A DNA stretch of 64,000 bases. It comes from Pseudocercospora fijiensis CIRAD86. Lineage: Eukaryota; Ascomycota; Dothideomycetes; Mycosphaerellales; Mycosphaerellaceae. Shown in pieces: positions 32,934 through 45,017 of this stretch. Each line of letters opens with the position of its first letter. Within the stretch, counting starts at the first letter, position 1. The translations under genes and the position numbers were made by a program. Location of the stretch: NCBI RefSeq assembly GCF_000340215.1, contig NW_006921539.1:622471-686470 (forward strand), given 5' to 3'. The notes beneath the pieces were generated by a model. The model worked only from the letters and a program-made list of their open reading frames with translations. It made no database searches and was not told where the DNA came from.

Positions 32934-34860
32934 TTACGTAGTTTTTATCGTATTTCTTTCTAATTATCGTCGTCGAGTAGAGGATAATCGTATATTCGAG
33001 CCCCGTACGCGTATTCTAACTATTTCCGAGTGCTATACTATAACAATAATACCGATAAGAGCGACTCGTACGACTACTAGCGTACCTCTAGCGCGATTAG
33101 ACGACGAATTAATTGTCTCTACGCTAAAGAAGGTAATCTATACTCTCGAGAAGGCTATTAGTCTGCCGCTAATTAGACGGAATGCTAATACGGCTTAGTA
33201 GGCAAAGGGTAGCTCGAAGAGTAGGTCTTCTAGCGGTAAGAAGAGTAAAGCGACTACCGTAGAAGAGCCTAACCTAATCGTTAATCCCTCGGGTCTACTA
33301 AATAAGGAGACCGTAGCACTACTAGTAGAGGATAATAGCGGTATAGCGCTACTAAAAACGGCTGTTTCTTCCTCCGCTACGACCTCTATATCCTCCTCTT
33401 TTAATACCGCGTAGGAGGCCGCTACTACTACTAGCAGCTAGGCTACGCTTACCGCCGGTAACGTTCCTATTACTTAACCTAGCTCTTTCTTAGACGAGAC
33501 CTTCTATTATAAAGGATAGTAGACTATATTTAATATAACGAAGAAGGGCGCGGCGCGGACGATAGCAACGAAGCCGGTAAAGTTTTTATCGGCTAATAAA
33601 CAAGAAGCTTAGAACGGATACGCGTAGGCAGCGAAGATAGCGAAGTTGTATAGCTTAGCGGCATTTACTCGTATCGTTATCCGTACTAGAGCGGACGGTT
33701 AGAAGACGGCGTTTACTAGCGATTAGTATTAAGCTAGAGATAATATTAATAGCGACGAGGTCTATAGTAAAGCTCTAGATACTAGCAAAGGATTAGCGCT
33801 TACCTCGCGTAAGAATATCTTTATTAATATTAACTTCTTTACGAAGCCTAAAGCGACAGTAGCAGCTAGATCTTTAGGCGGCAAGAAGTTAGTTAAACCG
33901 GCTTCTAATCCAACCTTAATTCAGCTTACTAACGCCGGTATTGTAATAGCTAAACTCGAGACTTAGAAGCGGTACGACTATTAGATTATCCGTAACTTTC
34001 TGTATACGATAAAGGACTATAATAACTTCTAGAAGGCTAGTAAGCATACGTACTAGCGTAACCGGAAGCTAAAGGATTATAGCGAGAATTACTTTCCGTT
34101 CTTCGAAGCCGCTATAATCGATAGCTATAAGGCTATAGCTTCCGGAGAGTAGAAAGTTAACGAGCAAACTAGCGCTCTCGAAGATAGGTTACCGGTAAGG
34201 TTAGAGATTAAGTTAATTAAGAGAAAGGTCGAGAATAATATGTAGAAGACTACTATCCGGAAGATAAGAGGTCGCCGTAGTAGTAAGTCTAACTCCCCTC
34301 GGAAGCCTAGAAGTACTAGAATTTAGCCGATTATCCTTAACAACTTTAGTAACGATCTCGGCCGCATTATCGACAATAAATTGCGAAGTAGCGGTATTAT
34401 TCTAGGTACGCCTTCTCGTACGCCTAGACGAGCGCTTATTAAGACTAGATTGCGTAATATTATACTACCGCGCAATATCGTCTAGTACGAATAGCTAATA
34501 GTAGAATTCTTCGACTAGGTATCTCTTTACCGCGATTTCTAGGACTACGACTATCTACGGCCCTATATCGCCTATTTCGTTAGTATAGGCTAGACGCTAG
34601 AAACTATCTATAACTTAATAAAGGACGACTAGCCGGCGGCACTTAATAAAGTAGATAGAATAAGGTTAAGATTAAAGAAAGCTATCGTCGAGTTTATAAG
34701 GAAGAAATAGGATAAGATTATAGCGGCGGAAGTAGCCGCTACTAAGGAGGGAGAGGATTTCTAAGAATTCTTAGCTTCGTTTAGGCTACAATCTTTATAT
34801 ATCTATAATATATATAAACTTGTAATAAGCGGGAGATTCTTGCGGTAATAGCACTTATTT
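32934..34860 (+). pseudogene. Unidentified RIP-mutated reading frame interrupted by the outer gypsy element
   Basis: A codon-like plus-strand reading runs from about 33,060 to 34,850 with TAG stops only at plausible CAG/TGG sites. Segments seen: LDDELIVSTLKKVIYTLEKA, a serine/lysine-rich linker, SRKNIFININFFTKPKATVA, KLRSSGIILGTPSRTPRRAL and DYDYLRPYIAYFVSIG. I recognise no transposase, reverse transcriptase, integrase or helicase motif. It may be an ORF of an older transposon or a captured gene. The outer element inserted at its left edge, so its 5' portion should be in 12,380-13,550. Confidence 0.45.
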
Positions 34861-35420
34861 AGCCTATATATAATTAATTAATATACTGCGTTAGTTGTAG
34901 AACACTAAGCGCGATAGGCAAAGCTAGCGTTCGAATATATTTATTCGAATCTCTACCTACGGCGCTTGCCGCGCGCTAGTCGCTACTAGTTATATTACTC
35001 GAAGTCGTTAAAATCTACCTCTTGTTCCTTATCTTCCTTATTATCTTCTTTATATAATATATATAGCTCTTCTATATTATCTAGCACTAACGGCTTATTA
35101 TTCTAAGCCTATTGTATCTATTAGGACTCTTCCGGGTCGAGTGCTATTATATTCTAAGCGTTACTAGCGGTCGACTCGAATTGCGAAGCGTCGTACGGTA
35201 AATCTACCCCTTCGATATTATATCTAGTATAAGCGAAGAGTTTACGTATACGGCGGCCTCGATATAGGTATAGACAATATAGTAAGTAATCTTAAAAGCT
35301 AAAGAACTTCGGCAGCTAACTTCTATGTCTTTTAATAGTCTTCTTTAGTAGATTGAAACTGCCCTCGATAGGGTTTAAATCCGGACTATATAGCGGTAAG
35401 TACTCGAGTCGATATCTAGT

Positions 35421-35929
35421 TACGAGCGAAGCTCGCCTTATAATAACAAGGGTACTATAGTAGCCGAATCCCCTAAGAAATCACTACGTAACTCCCCGGA
35501 TTTCAGAAGCTAAAGCTCTAATTAGCTATATTCTATACGAACTAGTAGGACGGAGGAACCTAGCTTCCGGGCATATTACGTGCCTTCCTTTTACGTTACT
35601 TCCTTTAAAGCGCGATAATAACAATACGCTAACACTACCGTTAACACGTACCTAAGGCTAGTACTACGCTACTAGTAGTACGCGCCTAAGGCTAGCATTC
35701 CGTCCGTTAAAAGGCTAGTATTGCGCCCGTAAAAAGACTAGTACTAGCACTACTAGGACGGTACGGCAGCGACCTACAACGACTACGACTAGCGACCTAC
35801 AACGACTAGCGACCTATAACGACTAGCGACCTGCAACGACTAGCGACCTGCGACCTATAGCGACTACGACTAGCGACTTGTAACGACTAGCGACTTGTAA
35901 GGGTATATAAGGCGGAAGCTTCGCTCGCA
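35421..35929. mobile_element. MITE-like non-autonomous element inside the mariner transposase
   Basis: 509 bp with terminal inverted repeats: left TACGAGCGAAGCT-CGCCTTATA (35,421-35,442), and the reverse complement of the right end (35,906-35,929) reads TGCGAGCGAAGCT then TCCGCCTTATA. The two differ by one RIP-type change and a 2-bp gap. It has no coding capacity and interrupts the transposase between AAPRTY and RLEYLP. No clear target duplication was found. Confidence 0.6.
35769..35901. repeat. 17-bp tandem repeat array within the MITE
   Basis: About seven imperfect copies of a unit close to GACCTACAACGACTAGC, placed just inside the right terminal repeat of the MITE. Confidence 0.75.
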
Positions 35930-36215
35930 CTTTATAGGTACGCGGAGCCGCCTATAAGCATATATTATCGAGAATCGCCTACTTAATCCTTAATCTATAG
36001 TAAATACTAGCACTATCTATTACAAAGATTATTAGCGGACCTTCTTCGAGATATAGAAGCACCTATTTAGTAATCTAAGTATAGAAACGGTTAGCATTAA
36101 TCGATCCTTAGTATACGTAGGTATATAGTAAGTAGCTATAAACCGTAAAGGCCGGTAGCATACTCTACCGTACTTCTCGCTTCGTATACTAGAGATCTAC
36201 GTATATAATACCCTT

Positions 36216-39200
36216 ACCTATATTATAGCGTCGATAACAAGGTCAAAAAAATGGCAGCGAACAATCAGAGACGAAGGGAAGATAGTTAAGAAGGAAGGGA
36301 GGACGAATAGAAAGCACTATATACTAGGGCAGAGGAGGTACTAAAGGCGGAAGATAGAAGAACCCCTAAGAGGGCATATAGGATAATAATCTTAGAACTC
36401 CTTAGAGGACTAAAAGCAATCTACAACTAGGCAAGCTACGTAATTATAAAGGTAGCTAATACAGTCGTAGCAAAGATTACGAAGAAACAATAGGAGATAA
36501 GCCCGAACTACCGCACCTAGGCAGCAGTAGCTAGTTAGGAGGCGCTAAAACCCCCGAGGACAGTAGTTAGAGTCTATATTACGGACCTATAGGAGCAAAA
36601 GGAAATCTAAGGACTTATAGGGAAAGAGATTATAGAAAGAATTATAGTTAAAGAGGTAATTAGGGCTAGGAACGAAGGTAAAGGGGTAATTAAGCTATTT
36701 ATAGTATAAGAGCAGGATAAAAAGAAGCTAGAAACCTAAAAAGAATAGACAACTAAGATAGGGAAAACAGTAAAGGTCTCCTAATAGCAATTTATAATTA
36801 TAGCCTATAGTATAATAAGACGCTTTAAGGAAGAATAGGATATTAAGAGCCTATAGAGACAAAACTAAGCTATATGCCTAGGCCTAAAGATCACAAAAGT
36901 AGTATAGATTAAAAGGAAAATCGAAGAGACTAAGAAGCAGTCTTCCCTAATTATCTAGGTAGGGAGTATAGAGCAAGCTAATATAGTGCTAGATAAGGGG
37001 TTATTCTAAGACTTTAAAAGATTAGAAACAGAGATACATAGAAGCAACTATAGGATAATGTAGTACTTCAAATGTTAATACTATAGACACTTGGTAGCTA
37101 AGTGTATAAAGACAACCAACACCTACTCCTATTGTATAGGGGATTACTAGGTTAAAGAATGCAAAGCATACAAGGGAGAAGCAAGATATATATACTATAC
37201 TAAAAGACACCCCTCTTAGGCGAAGGAATGCCTAGTAAGAATATAGGCAGCTAGGAAGGCAAAGGAAGCTAGAATCAATACACTAAAAAGATACACAATA
37301 AGCTAGGGCAGCTAGGTATAGAAGCAACCTAGCTAAGTGCTACAAAAGAGGTCTAGATAAGATAATAGGTTCACATTTAGGGCCTTACTAGCATAAGAGA
37401 GTTACTAGCAACTAGGGAGACTAAGATACCTTAACATTATAGGAAAGGAAGTAGGGCAGATAAAGCTTAGTTAAATATTAGTCTAAAGTAAGGGAAGACT
37501 AAAGGAAAACTTATAGGGAAACGATATAGATAAAACCTAATAAACATTGCAACATTACTAAACATTATACAGTACAATATTAACAAGAGTAAAGACAAGG
37601 TATAGAGGAGCTTCCTTTAAGCACTAAACCTAAAAGAACATTATATTATTGCAATCTAAGAGCCCTAGCTCAACTTATATATAAAGAGACTAGTAACAGT
37701 TAAAGACCTAAGATACTACCTAATTATCTATAACTAGGGAGCCCTAAGGACATACATCTATATTAGCAAGGAGATAGATACAGAAACCTAGCAGGCTATA
37801 CTATAGGAGGATAGAGACCTAATATCAGTTTAAGTAGAGACATCCTAAGGTATACTCTAAGTCTACTATATATATAACCTACTACTAGACTTAAGAAGCA
37901 GTACCTAACTAAAAACCCTAGAAAGACTGCTTAGAGTTATCTAGGGGAACACCTACTAAATCCTACTTAGGGATTTCAACCTCTACTATCCCCTCTAGGG
38001 CTTAGACTTTACCCTAGCTTACTACTTCCTAGTAGGAAGACTAATTGATATATTAGAGAGGGAAGGAATAGAAATTGTTACCCTAAAGGGACTAATTACT
38101 TAGGAGGCAAGAGGAAGTAGTAGCATACTAGATCTATACTTTGTATTACATTAGATTAGGAACAGGATTACAAGATATAGGGTTAACTAGGAACTAGAAG
38201 AATTATTAGACTACTTCCCGGTATAGATTAAACTAAATATCTAAGCCAATTAGGAAAGGGAACTAGAGAAGAAGCTTAACTAGAAAGGCGCCTAATAGAA
38301 TAGGATTAGGGAGGAACTAGAAAGAGACCTAAAACTAGAGGAACTCTTAACAAAGCACCTACTAAGGCTAGAGGACATTAACAAGGCAGTAGAAGAACTA
38401 ATAGGAATCCTAAAACAGGTAGCTAGAAAGCATACCCTAGCAAAGAAACATTCACTATACTAGCAACTATACTAGACTAGTAAGTATATAAGGAAGGTTA
38501 AAGCAGTAAGGAAGGCTAGGAGGCAGTAAATATAAACCTACACCTAGGAAGCATAGGACAACTATAACAAAGCCTGCTAGGAAAAGAAGATCTAGATTAA
38601 GAAAGACAAGATATAAGAATAGAGATCTATAATAGGAATAATTATAAAGAAACTAGAGGAGATATAGAGGATAGCTAAATAGGTAAGGAGACCTAAATAG
38701 GACAAGGACATACTACTACAATTCCCGGATATTATAGACTAATAAGGACAAATGTAGACTATAATAGAAGGGAAAGTAAGAGCCCTAGGCTAACACTTCT
38801 TCTATAGAAAAGTACAAGTAGACCTATTAGACATAAAGGAGAAGGAATAAGAGACTCTACTACTAGGTACACTAAGAGACACCTAGGTTAAACCTAAAAC
38901 TATTAAAAGGATCCTAAAGAAAATTCTAGGCAATAAGGTACTAAGAGAAGACAAGATCTATAACAAACTTCTAAAAGTATATAGGAAGGAGCTAGCCCTA
39001 GCACTAGCCAATATCTTTTTATAAAGCCTAGCACTAGGATACTACCTAAGACTATTTAGGAAGTCCCTAATAGTAGTACTAAGGAAGCCCTAGAAGGAAG
39101 ACTATATATAGCTTAAGGCCTATAGACTAATAGCCCTACTTAACACAATAGGCAAGGTACTAGAAAAAATAGTCGCTAAAAGGCTAACAACCTTTACCGA

Positions 39201-41116
39201 GGAAAGGAATATCCTTCTTAAAGGCTAGATAGGAGGGAGAAAGAAGAGGTTAATACTAATAGCTATAGAACTAATTACAGAACAGATTAAGCACATCTAG
39301 CACTATAGTTAAAACTAGGTAGCAACCCTCCTCTCCCTTAACATCTTAGGAGCCTTTAACAATATCTCCTATAAAAGGCTCCTATACGTACTTAAATAGA
39401 AAGCTATACTAAACTAGATAGTCCAATTCATCTAGTCCTTCCTATAGGAAAGATTAATACAGCTTATTCTAGGCAAATTCAAATCAGACCTAATGCTAAC
39501 TAAAAAGGGAATCCCCTAAGGATCGATACTCTCCCTAATCCTCTTCCTTATCTTTATAGTAGACCTGCTCCTACTCCTAGAATTAAAAAACATATCAGTA
39601 TCAGGATTTGTAGATGATATAAACATCCTAGCCTAGTCTAAGACAATAGAGACCAACTGCAAGATCCTAGAAGAAAAGTACCGGGAGTATAAAAAATAGG
39701 TAAGGAGGTATAGAGCAAAATTCGCCCTAGAAAAGTACTAGCTTATCTACTTTAGTAAGGCTAAATTAACCTATAACATAAAGCAATTAATCACTATTTA
39801 AGGCTTTAAAACCCAACTATTAGTAGAGCTTAGGGTACTAGGGATCTAGCTAGATCCAAAACTGAATTAGGGACTATAAGTAAAGAAGGCAAAGTAGAGG
39901 GCAGATGCTAATATGCAATCTATTAATAGGCTTATAGCCTCTATATAGGGGGCTATATTCGAGAAAGCTAAAGTCATATATAAAGCAATTATCAAGCTAG
40001 CAATACTATATAGAGTACAGATATAGACAGCCTAGGAGAAAACACTAAAGAGGATTAAGCAACTAGTTAGTAGGTCCTAAACCTAAAGCCTAAAGAAAAT
40101 CCTAGGAGCATATAAAACTATACTAATAAGGGTAGTAGAAATAGAATTAGGGATCCCACTAGTTAAACAATACTTCAAGGGACTAAGACACTAATATACA
40201 GTAAAGACAATAGAATACCTAGCCTAATAGACTATCTAAAAGGCACTAGATAAGATAAAAGCCTAGTGCACTAGGACTAGGAGGCGAGATAGACTATAAA
40301 TAACTCCCTAGAAAGTCAAAGACCTAGAGCAATATAGAGTCTTAATAAGAGAAATGCTAGAGAAAGAGCTTTAGGGACCAAACATAAGGCTAAAGGAAAA
40401 CAAGCTAAAGGGAGAGAAACAAAGCCTAGCAGAATCAATTGCTAGATACCTATAGGAGCAGGAATAGAATAAAACACAAGTTAGACTAGGAACCCCAAAG
40501 GCACTAATCAAATTTAGTTAATATAACTACTAGCTCTATAAGGACCTAAATAGGGCCGAGGTAAGCCTAGCTATCTAAATTAGATCTGAATACATCGGAC
40601 TTAGATCTTACCTATTTAGAAGAAACGTCCTAGGAATTGAAAGCAGAGCTTACTAATATAGCTACCAATCTTAGAACCCTAAGCATATACTACTAGTCTA
40701 CCCTTAATAGTTAGAAGGTAGAAGTAATTAGAGACTAAAAGCAATAGAAAGGGAATACGATAAGCTTATCTAGAGCAAAGACGACCTAAAGAGGATAATA
40801 AAGTAGATTATTAAATAGGGATTTGTATAACAATTCGTACTAGCAAGGGAAACTAAGGAGTAGATAAGAAGGAGGGAAGAAGAGGGGGAAAGAAGGGTAG
40901 GGCAGTAGGCAAGGCAGTTAGAGGGTAACAACCACAACACTAGTATACCCTAGAGGAAGGAAAATAAGGAAACGAGGAAGGTTAACACTTATAAATAGAA
41001 CAGGAGGGAGGTTTTCACTAACTAAGTCGGTTTCCTACCTAAAACAATATATAGAAACAGACCTACATAGGCCGAAAGGCACTACAATAGGCAAATGAAA
41101 TATCTATCTATCTATC
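36216..41116 (+). mobile_element. Tad-like non-LTR (LINE) retrotransposon, near full length, RIP-inactivated
   Basis: Two reading regions. ORF1 (about 36,255-37,500) ends in several cysteine knuckles, seen around 37,065-37,250 (e.g. HLVAKCIKTTNTYSYC and AKECLVR; one knuckle Cys may read Tyr). ORF2 (about 37,540-41,090) has an apurinic-endonuclease region (NALNIIQYNINKSKDKV-type start, IQEPQLNLYIK-type box near 37,650, RDFNLYYP near 37,975) and a reverse transcriptase with VVLRKP (about 39,075), KRLTTFTEERNILL (about 39,180), KGIPQGSILS-type box (about 39,505) and the catalytic GFVDDINI at 39,604-39,627. In-frame stops are nearly all TAG or TAA at CAG/CAA sites. The 3' end is an ATCT microsatellite (about 41,099-41,120), not poly(A). 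ORF1 with knuckles plus endonuclease-RT is the fungal Tad/I-type layout. Confidence 0.8.
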
Positions 41117-41120
41117 TATA
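41099..41120 (+). repeat. (ATCT)n tail of the LINE
   Basis: Four to five ATCT units directly before the right target duplication, the position of a LINE 3' tail. Confidence 0.75.
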
Positions 41121-41749
41121 TAATACCCTTTAGACTCTAGCTATACTTCCGCTAACCTGTCTTCTAATTGCTAGTAGTCTCGTCGATAAATACTAGTCGA
41201 TCTACCGGCTATTTAGCGTACCTAATCGTCTATAGAGCCCTTAAGAACGGGTTACGTTCCTTCGCCGCCTACTTTACCTCCTTTCGAGTATACCCGTACC
41301 TTTTTAATACTATACCGATTAGAGACGGCCGAAGCTCTACTATACTCTTTCTACCCTTATTTACTAGCCGTAGCTGTACAAATTCGTCTTAAAGAGCTTA
41401 GATTATCTCTATAAAGTATACGTCCGGTCGATCGTCGAGATACCTAAGTATAAACTCCTCTTCTATAGCGAGAAGTTAGAGGTTCTTATAGCTACGCCGA
41501 GTACTAGTATTCTTTAGATATAACGCTCTAGTTATGCGATATCTCTCTTAATAGCGATACACTAATCTAACTAATATTAGAAGCTTTGCAAAGGCATATA
41601 TCTGCTTAGCAGTAAAGCCCTTCTTAAAGAGATTAATTAGTTAGCCTTACTAGTCGTCGTTAATGTGCGCTTTCTTTACTATAGCGGACGATAATAATAC
41701 CTCGGAAGGGTCTATACTACTAGAAAACCGTCGACACGATATCTACTAT

Positions 41750-42257
41750 ATATTAGAGGACTATAGGCCTCAGAAGGAGAACAAATAATTCAAAAACCAC
41801 CAAAATAGCGGTGTGGTTCCTCTCTCGGAGGTACAGGGTTCTCCCCGCACCGGCACTGACAAGTTGGACTCAGCACATAGTATGCAACCTTGACGTGACG
41901 GACCAACAAGTACAGAAAGAGTACCCTTTGAACTGCATGGCTCCTGTTCCAAGTCTTTATAATAAGCCGCTGGGACCTACGAGGCGGTTCGTCTCCCGTG
42001 GCGATCGGTGGTGAGGAGTCTCCGCATCTTCATCTCCTCCGTCTTCAGGATTCATGAATACACTACCTTCAACACCATCCCGAGCGACCATTGTTCCACG
42101 AAATTCGTCTGTTGTAGAAGTACCGCTGCATGTTCCGGTCGAACATAGCAACAAGTGAGGGCAGGAAAAGTCTTCTGTGTTCGTTCAACTTGCACCCCGT
42201 GAGAAAGAAAAAGGCCAAAGAATTTCGCTCGTTCACTGCCCAGAACTCCCTCTATCT
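41750..42257. other. Intergenic: junction of transposon island and unique sequence
   Basis: About 0.5 kb. The TA-rich, CA-poor texture stops near 41,760, and normal dinucleotide use resumes. No gene supported; it contains the 3' UTR region of the MFS transporter gene. Confidence 0.5.
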
Positions 42258-43987
42258 CTAATAAATATACCGAAAATTCATATTCTCCCGATCCGTCAAA
42301 TCATTAAACGCCGTAGCATCAAGATCCCTCCCTTCCAAACCTCCTTCCTGCAAACTTTGAATCCTATCCCGTCTCGCGTTCTCTCTACTCAACATGACTC
42401 GCAAAACGACAACGATACTGAATTCAAGAAGATGACTAACGATCATCGACCAAATCCCCAGCTCATACCTCGGACTCTGATCCGTTTTGTAGAAAAATGG
42501 TCCAGCTGTATATACCCAAGACACCGCATCAGCCAAAATCCATCCATCAAAGAAGAGACGGACAAATGAGTGTGAACTTGAAACTTACCAATATTCCCCG
42601 TACAATACCCAAGAAACAACACCCCATTCGTCAAAACCTTCTTCGTATGCCCAGCCGTGTTCGCCGTCGTCAAGGATAAAATCATACAGAAAGCCGCATT
42701 ATACGGTCCCGTAAGATAATAACACGCCAATCTCCCTCCTCGATGACTCTGTGGTAAGAATCTCAAACCAAAAGCTCCGGCGATGTTTGGCAGGAGGAAT
42801 AATAAGATGAAATAACATCTCGTTTGTCTTCCTTTTCGCGACATGTAATCGTTCAAATACACGCAGACCAGAATGCTAACCGCGATGATGAAACCGTAAG
42901 GGATTTGCATAAGTGTAGTGACGAGAGTCGAGAAGCCAAAACCTTTGATGATAATAGTTCCGAAATTCGAGATTCCGCCGTTGGGGATATTGCAGACCAT
43001 ACCGAGGAGGAAGAAGAGGTAGAGTTTGGGATCGAGGAACGTTTCGCGGACTTGGTACCATTTGAAATGTTTGTTTTCGATGCCAGTTTGGTCGTTTCGC
43101 ATGCGCTCGACTGCGATGCGTTTTTCTCGTTGTGAGAGGCCTTTGGCTGTGACGGGACTGTCGGGGAGGAAGATGAACATGACGATGCCCCAGACGCAGC
43201 AGAGGGCGCCGATGATTATGAATTCGTATTTCCAGGATGGGAGGGAGCCTTTGATGTTGCCGATTCCGAAGCCGAGGAGACCGCCTAGAGCGATGCCGAA
43301 GCCGTTGGCGGTGTACCAGAGGCCCATGCGGATGGGTTGTTGGCGACGAGTGTACCACATGGCGGTCACGAGCATGAATGCTGGGTCTGAACAGGCTTCT
43401 GCGGCGCCAGCGAAGGCTCGCAGCACGGCAAGTGAAGCGAAGTTCTTGGCTACTGCCTGCAGCATCAGGAAGAAACCCCATAGGAAGATATTGAATCCGA
43501 GGTATTTGCCCACTGGGAGTCTTTGTAGAAGCAAATTCGTGGGTAATGCCCAGGCCAAGAATCCGAAGTAGAAGATACTACTCAACCACGAGTATTGCGT
43601 TCCAACGAGATGGAGATCTTCTCGAATACCGAAGATTGCTGCGTACGACAGTGTGGTCTTGTCGATGTAGAAGAAGGCGTAGCAGACGGCGAGGTAAGGA
43701 AGAATCATGAAGTCGATCTTGCGCACGAGTTTCTTCTCTTCGTCAGGATCGATGGGCTCGTGGAGTTCGCTCGGCGAGTTGAACAGAGCCATGGCGGCAT
43801 CGGCGTCGCCAGACTTTGGAGCTTTCCATTTCGGTGCTTGATCCTCTCCTATGGAACCGGTTTCAGTGTGTACGGTCTCGATATCTTTTGCTGCACCATC
43901 CACCCGCTCTGGCGATGCAGAGCTAGAGCTTGCGACAATCTCTTCTTGCGTGCCAGCATTGGCATTGCTTCTCTTGAATATCCCCAT
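42258..43987 (-). CDS. MFS transporter, allantoate permease / anion:cation symporter (DAL5-type) family
   Basis: Plasma-membrane transporter with 12 predicted helices. The class carries organic anions such as allantoate, nicotinate, pantothenate or related acids; the substrate cannot be told. Exons are 43,987-42,589 and 42,505-42,258, with an 83-bp intron (gtaagt/tacag); spliced length is 548 aa. The start is the ATG at 43,987 (MGIFKRSNANAG); about 85 hydrophilic residues precede the first helix (ILPYLAVCYAFFYIDKTTLS). Family signatures are DKTTLSYAAIFGIREDL, WLSSIFYFGFLAWALPTNLL, RAFAGAAEACSDPAFMLVTA and WYTRRQQPIRMGLWYTANG. After the intron the last helix (ELGIWSMIVSHLLEFSIVVV) and a charged tail follow. 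The gene is next to the transposon island and about 1 kb from a Zn2Cys6 regulator on the same strand. Composition switches from C-rich to G-rich near 42,900. Confidence 0.9.
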
Positions 43988-45017
43988 GTCCAGATTCCTA
44001 GGCGCCGCCACCCAAGCTCATCAGCAGTAGAACCAGTATTCTGGAGGTCAAAAGAAGTGCGAGGTCTTGAAAGAATGTAAGCTTTTGCCACGAGGGATAC
44101 TGACCTTCGGAAAAGGTTTACAGCGAGATTGGCCGACGCGCACAAGGCCACCTTTTCCGCGTGTAGTCATGCTGTCGACTTGTCATGTGAGCTGCCCCAG
44201 ACAGTAGCATTGCACCCCCAAATCAACCCCGCATCCCACCTCTACTCCACAGAAGATGGCGTTCAAGAGGCAGAAGATCGACAGGAACAGAAATTTATCG
44301 GGATTCGTCGGAACATCGTCAACATGCTTCTTCATCAGTTGCTCTCTCATTTGCATTTTGTAGTACAGTGTAGCCAGCCGTAGTGTCTCATACACTCATC
44401 GGTAACAATAATTTTCACGCATTCACATGTGTCGCGGGTCTCGTCAAATTCCTCATAAATCGAAGTAGATGGACAAGAAGAAAGAAAAGAATAGCAGCAT
44501 ATGATGGGCGTACCCATAACCGCCGCATCTCGTATTCGCCTCGGCCCAGGACAAGCGTGCAAGAAAGTCCGCCAGCAATCTGTGGACATCGCCGAGGTCC
44601 TTTGTGTTGTTGATGGGCCTGGCATCGCCAGAGAGGAACGTGATGCTGGAACAGGCTTGTGATGAAGAAGCTCCACGGCGGAAATGAGTGCAAGTTCAGA
44701 GGCGCCGCCAAGATCGAAAGAGCCGCGAGGGACTCCTCACTAATGCCGTCTATTACCGTCCATCACATCCGACAACCGATGCCAAGGGTGCAGCTGAGAC
44801 TTGAGATGATCAGAGCCAGGGCTGGTTGACCAGGAAGTTCTGACAGACTTCTCCTTGCCTGAGATCCCTCGAGTCGTTTCATCACGCCGTCTTCGATCGT
44901 CGTTCGAGTCAATTCGAATAAAAAGCGTTCCAGGGCCATCGTCCAGCTCCGCATGATATCTTCGGCATCTGCGATACCGATGGCCGTGGTGCAGGACCAA
45001 TATGCTAAGATCATGGT
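43988..45017. other. Intergenic, 1 kb
   Basis: Between the MFS gene (its promoter side) and the 3' end of the regulator gene, both on the minus strand. Several short open frames occur but none looks like a protein family; nothing else recognised. Confidence 0.5.

Larger units (their letters stand above)
36202..41130 (+). repeat. 14-bp target-site duplication flanking the LINE
   Basis: TATATAATACCCTT occurs at 36,202-36,215 and 41,117-41,130. The mariner transposase sequence is continuous when one copy and the intervening 4.9 kb are removed. Confidence 0.85.
34960..41745 (-). mobile_element. Tc1/mariner-type DNA transposon, RIP-inactivated, split by a MITE and a LINE
   Basis: Minus-strand transposase pieces in correct order. 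N-terminal helix-turn-helix region is at about 41,690-41,400 (KGFTAKQIYAFAKLL). RKEVK and AAKERNPFLRAL (about 41,290-41,230) lead to the first catalytic Asp in VFIDETTSN at 41,166-41,193. The second Asp is in FVIDSAS at 36,006-36,026, and the third acidic residue in LEYLPLYSPDLNPIE at 35,366-35,409. Removing the LINE (36,216-41,116 plus one target-site copy) restores continuity between the first and second Asp. Outer ends are approximate; I could not prove terminal inverted repeats. Host sequence resumes by about 41,760. Confidence 0.72.

Noticed and set aside
35769..35901. CRISPR-like array
   Set aside because: Units of 17 bp are directly adjacent without unique spacers, in a eukaryotic MITE.
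36216..41116. Endogenous viral element
   Set aside because: Endonuclease-RT layout, target duplication and microsatellite tail identify a LINE; no capsid or viral polymerase seen.
41168..41392. Plus-strand open frame of 74 codons
   Set aside because: It is the antisense of the mariner transposase segment with the first catalytic Asp.
13753..41700. Reassignment of TAG as a sense codon, since long frames are interrupted almost only by TAG
   Set aside because: The flanking genes use TAG/TAA/TGA normally, CA and TG are depleted on both strands, and the LTR copies differ only at CpA/TpG; RIP explains all of it.
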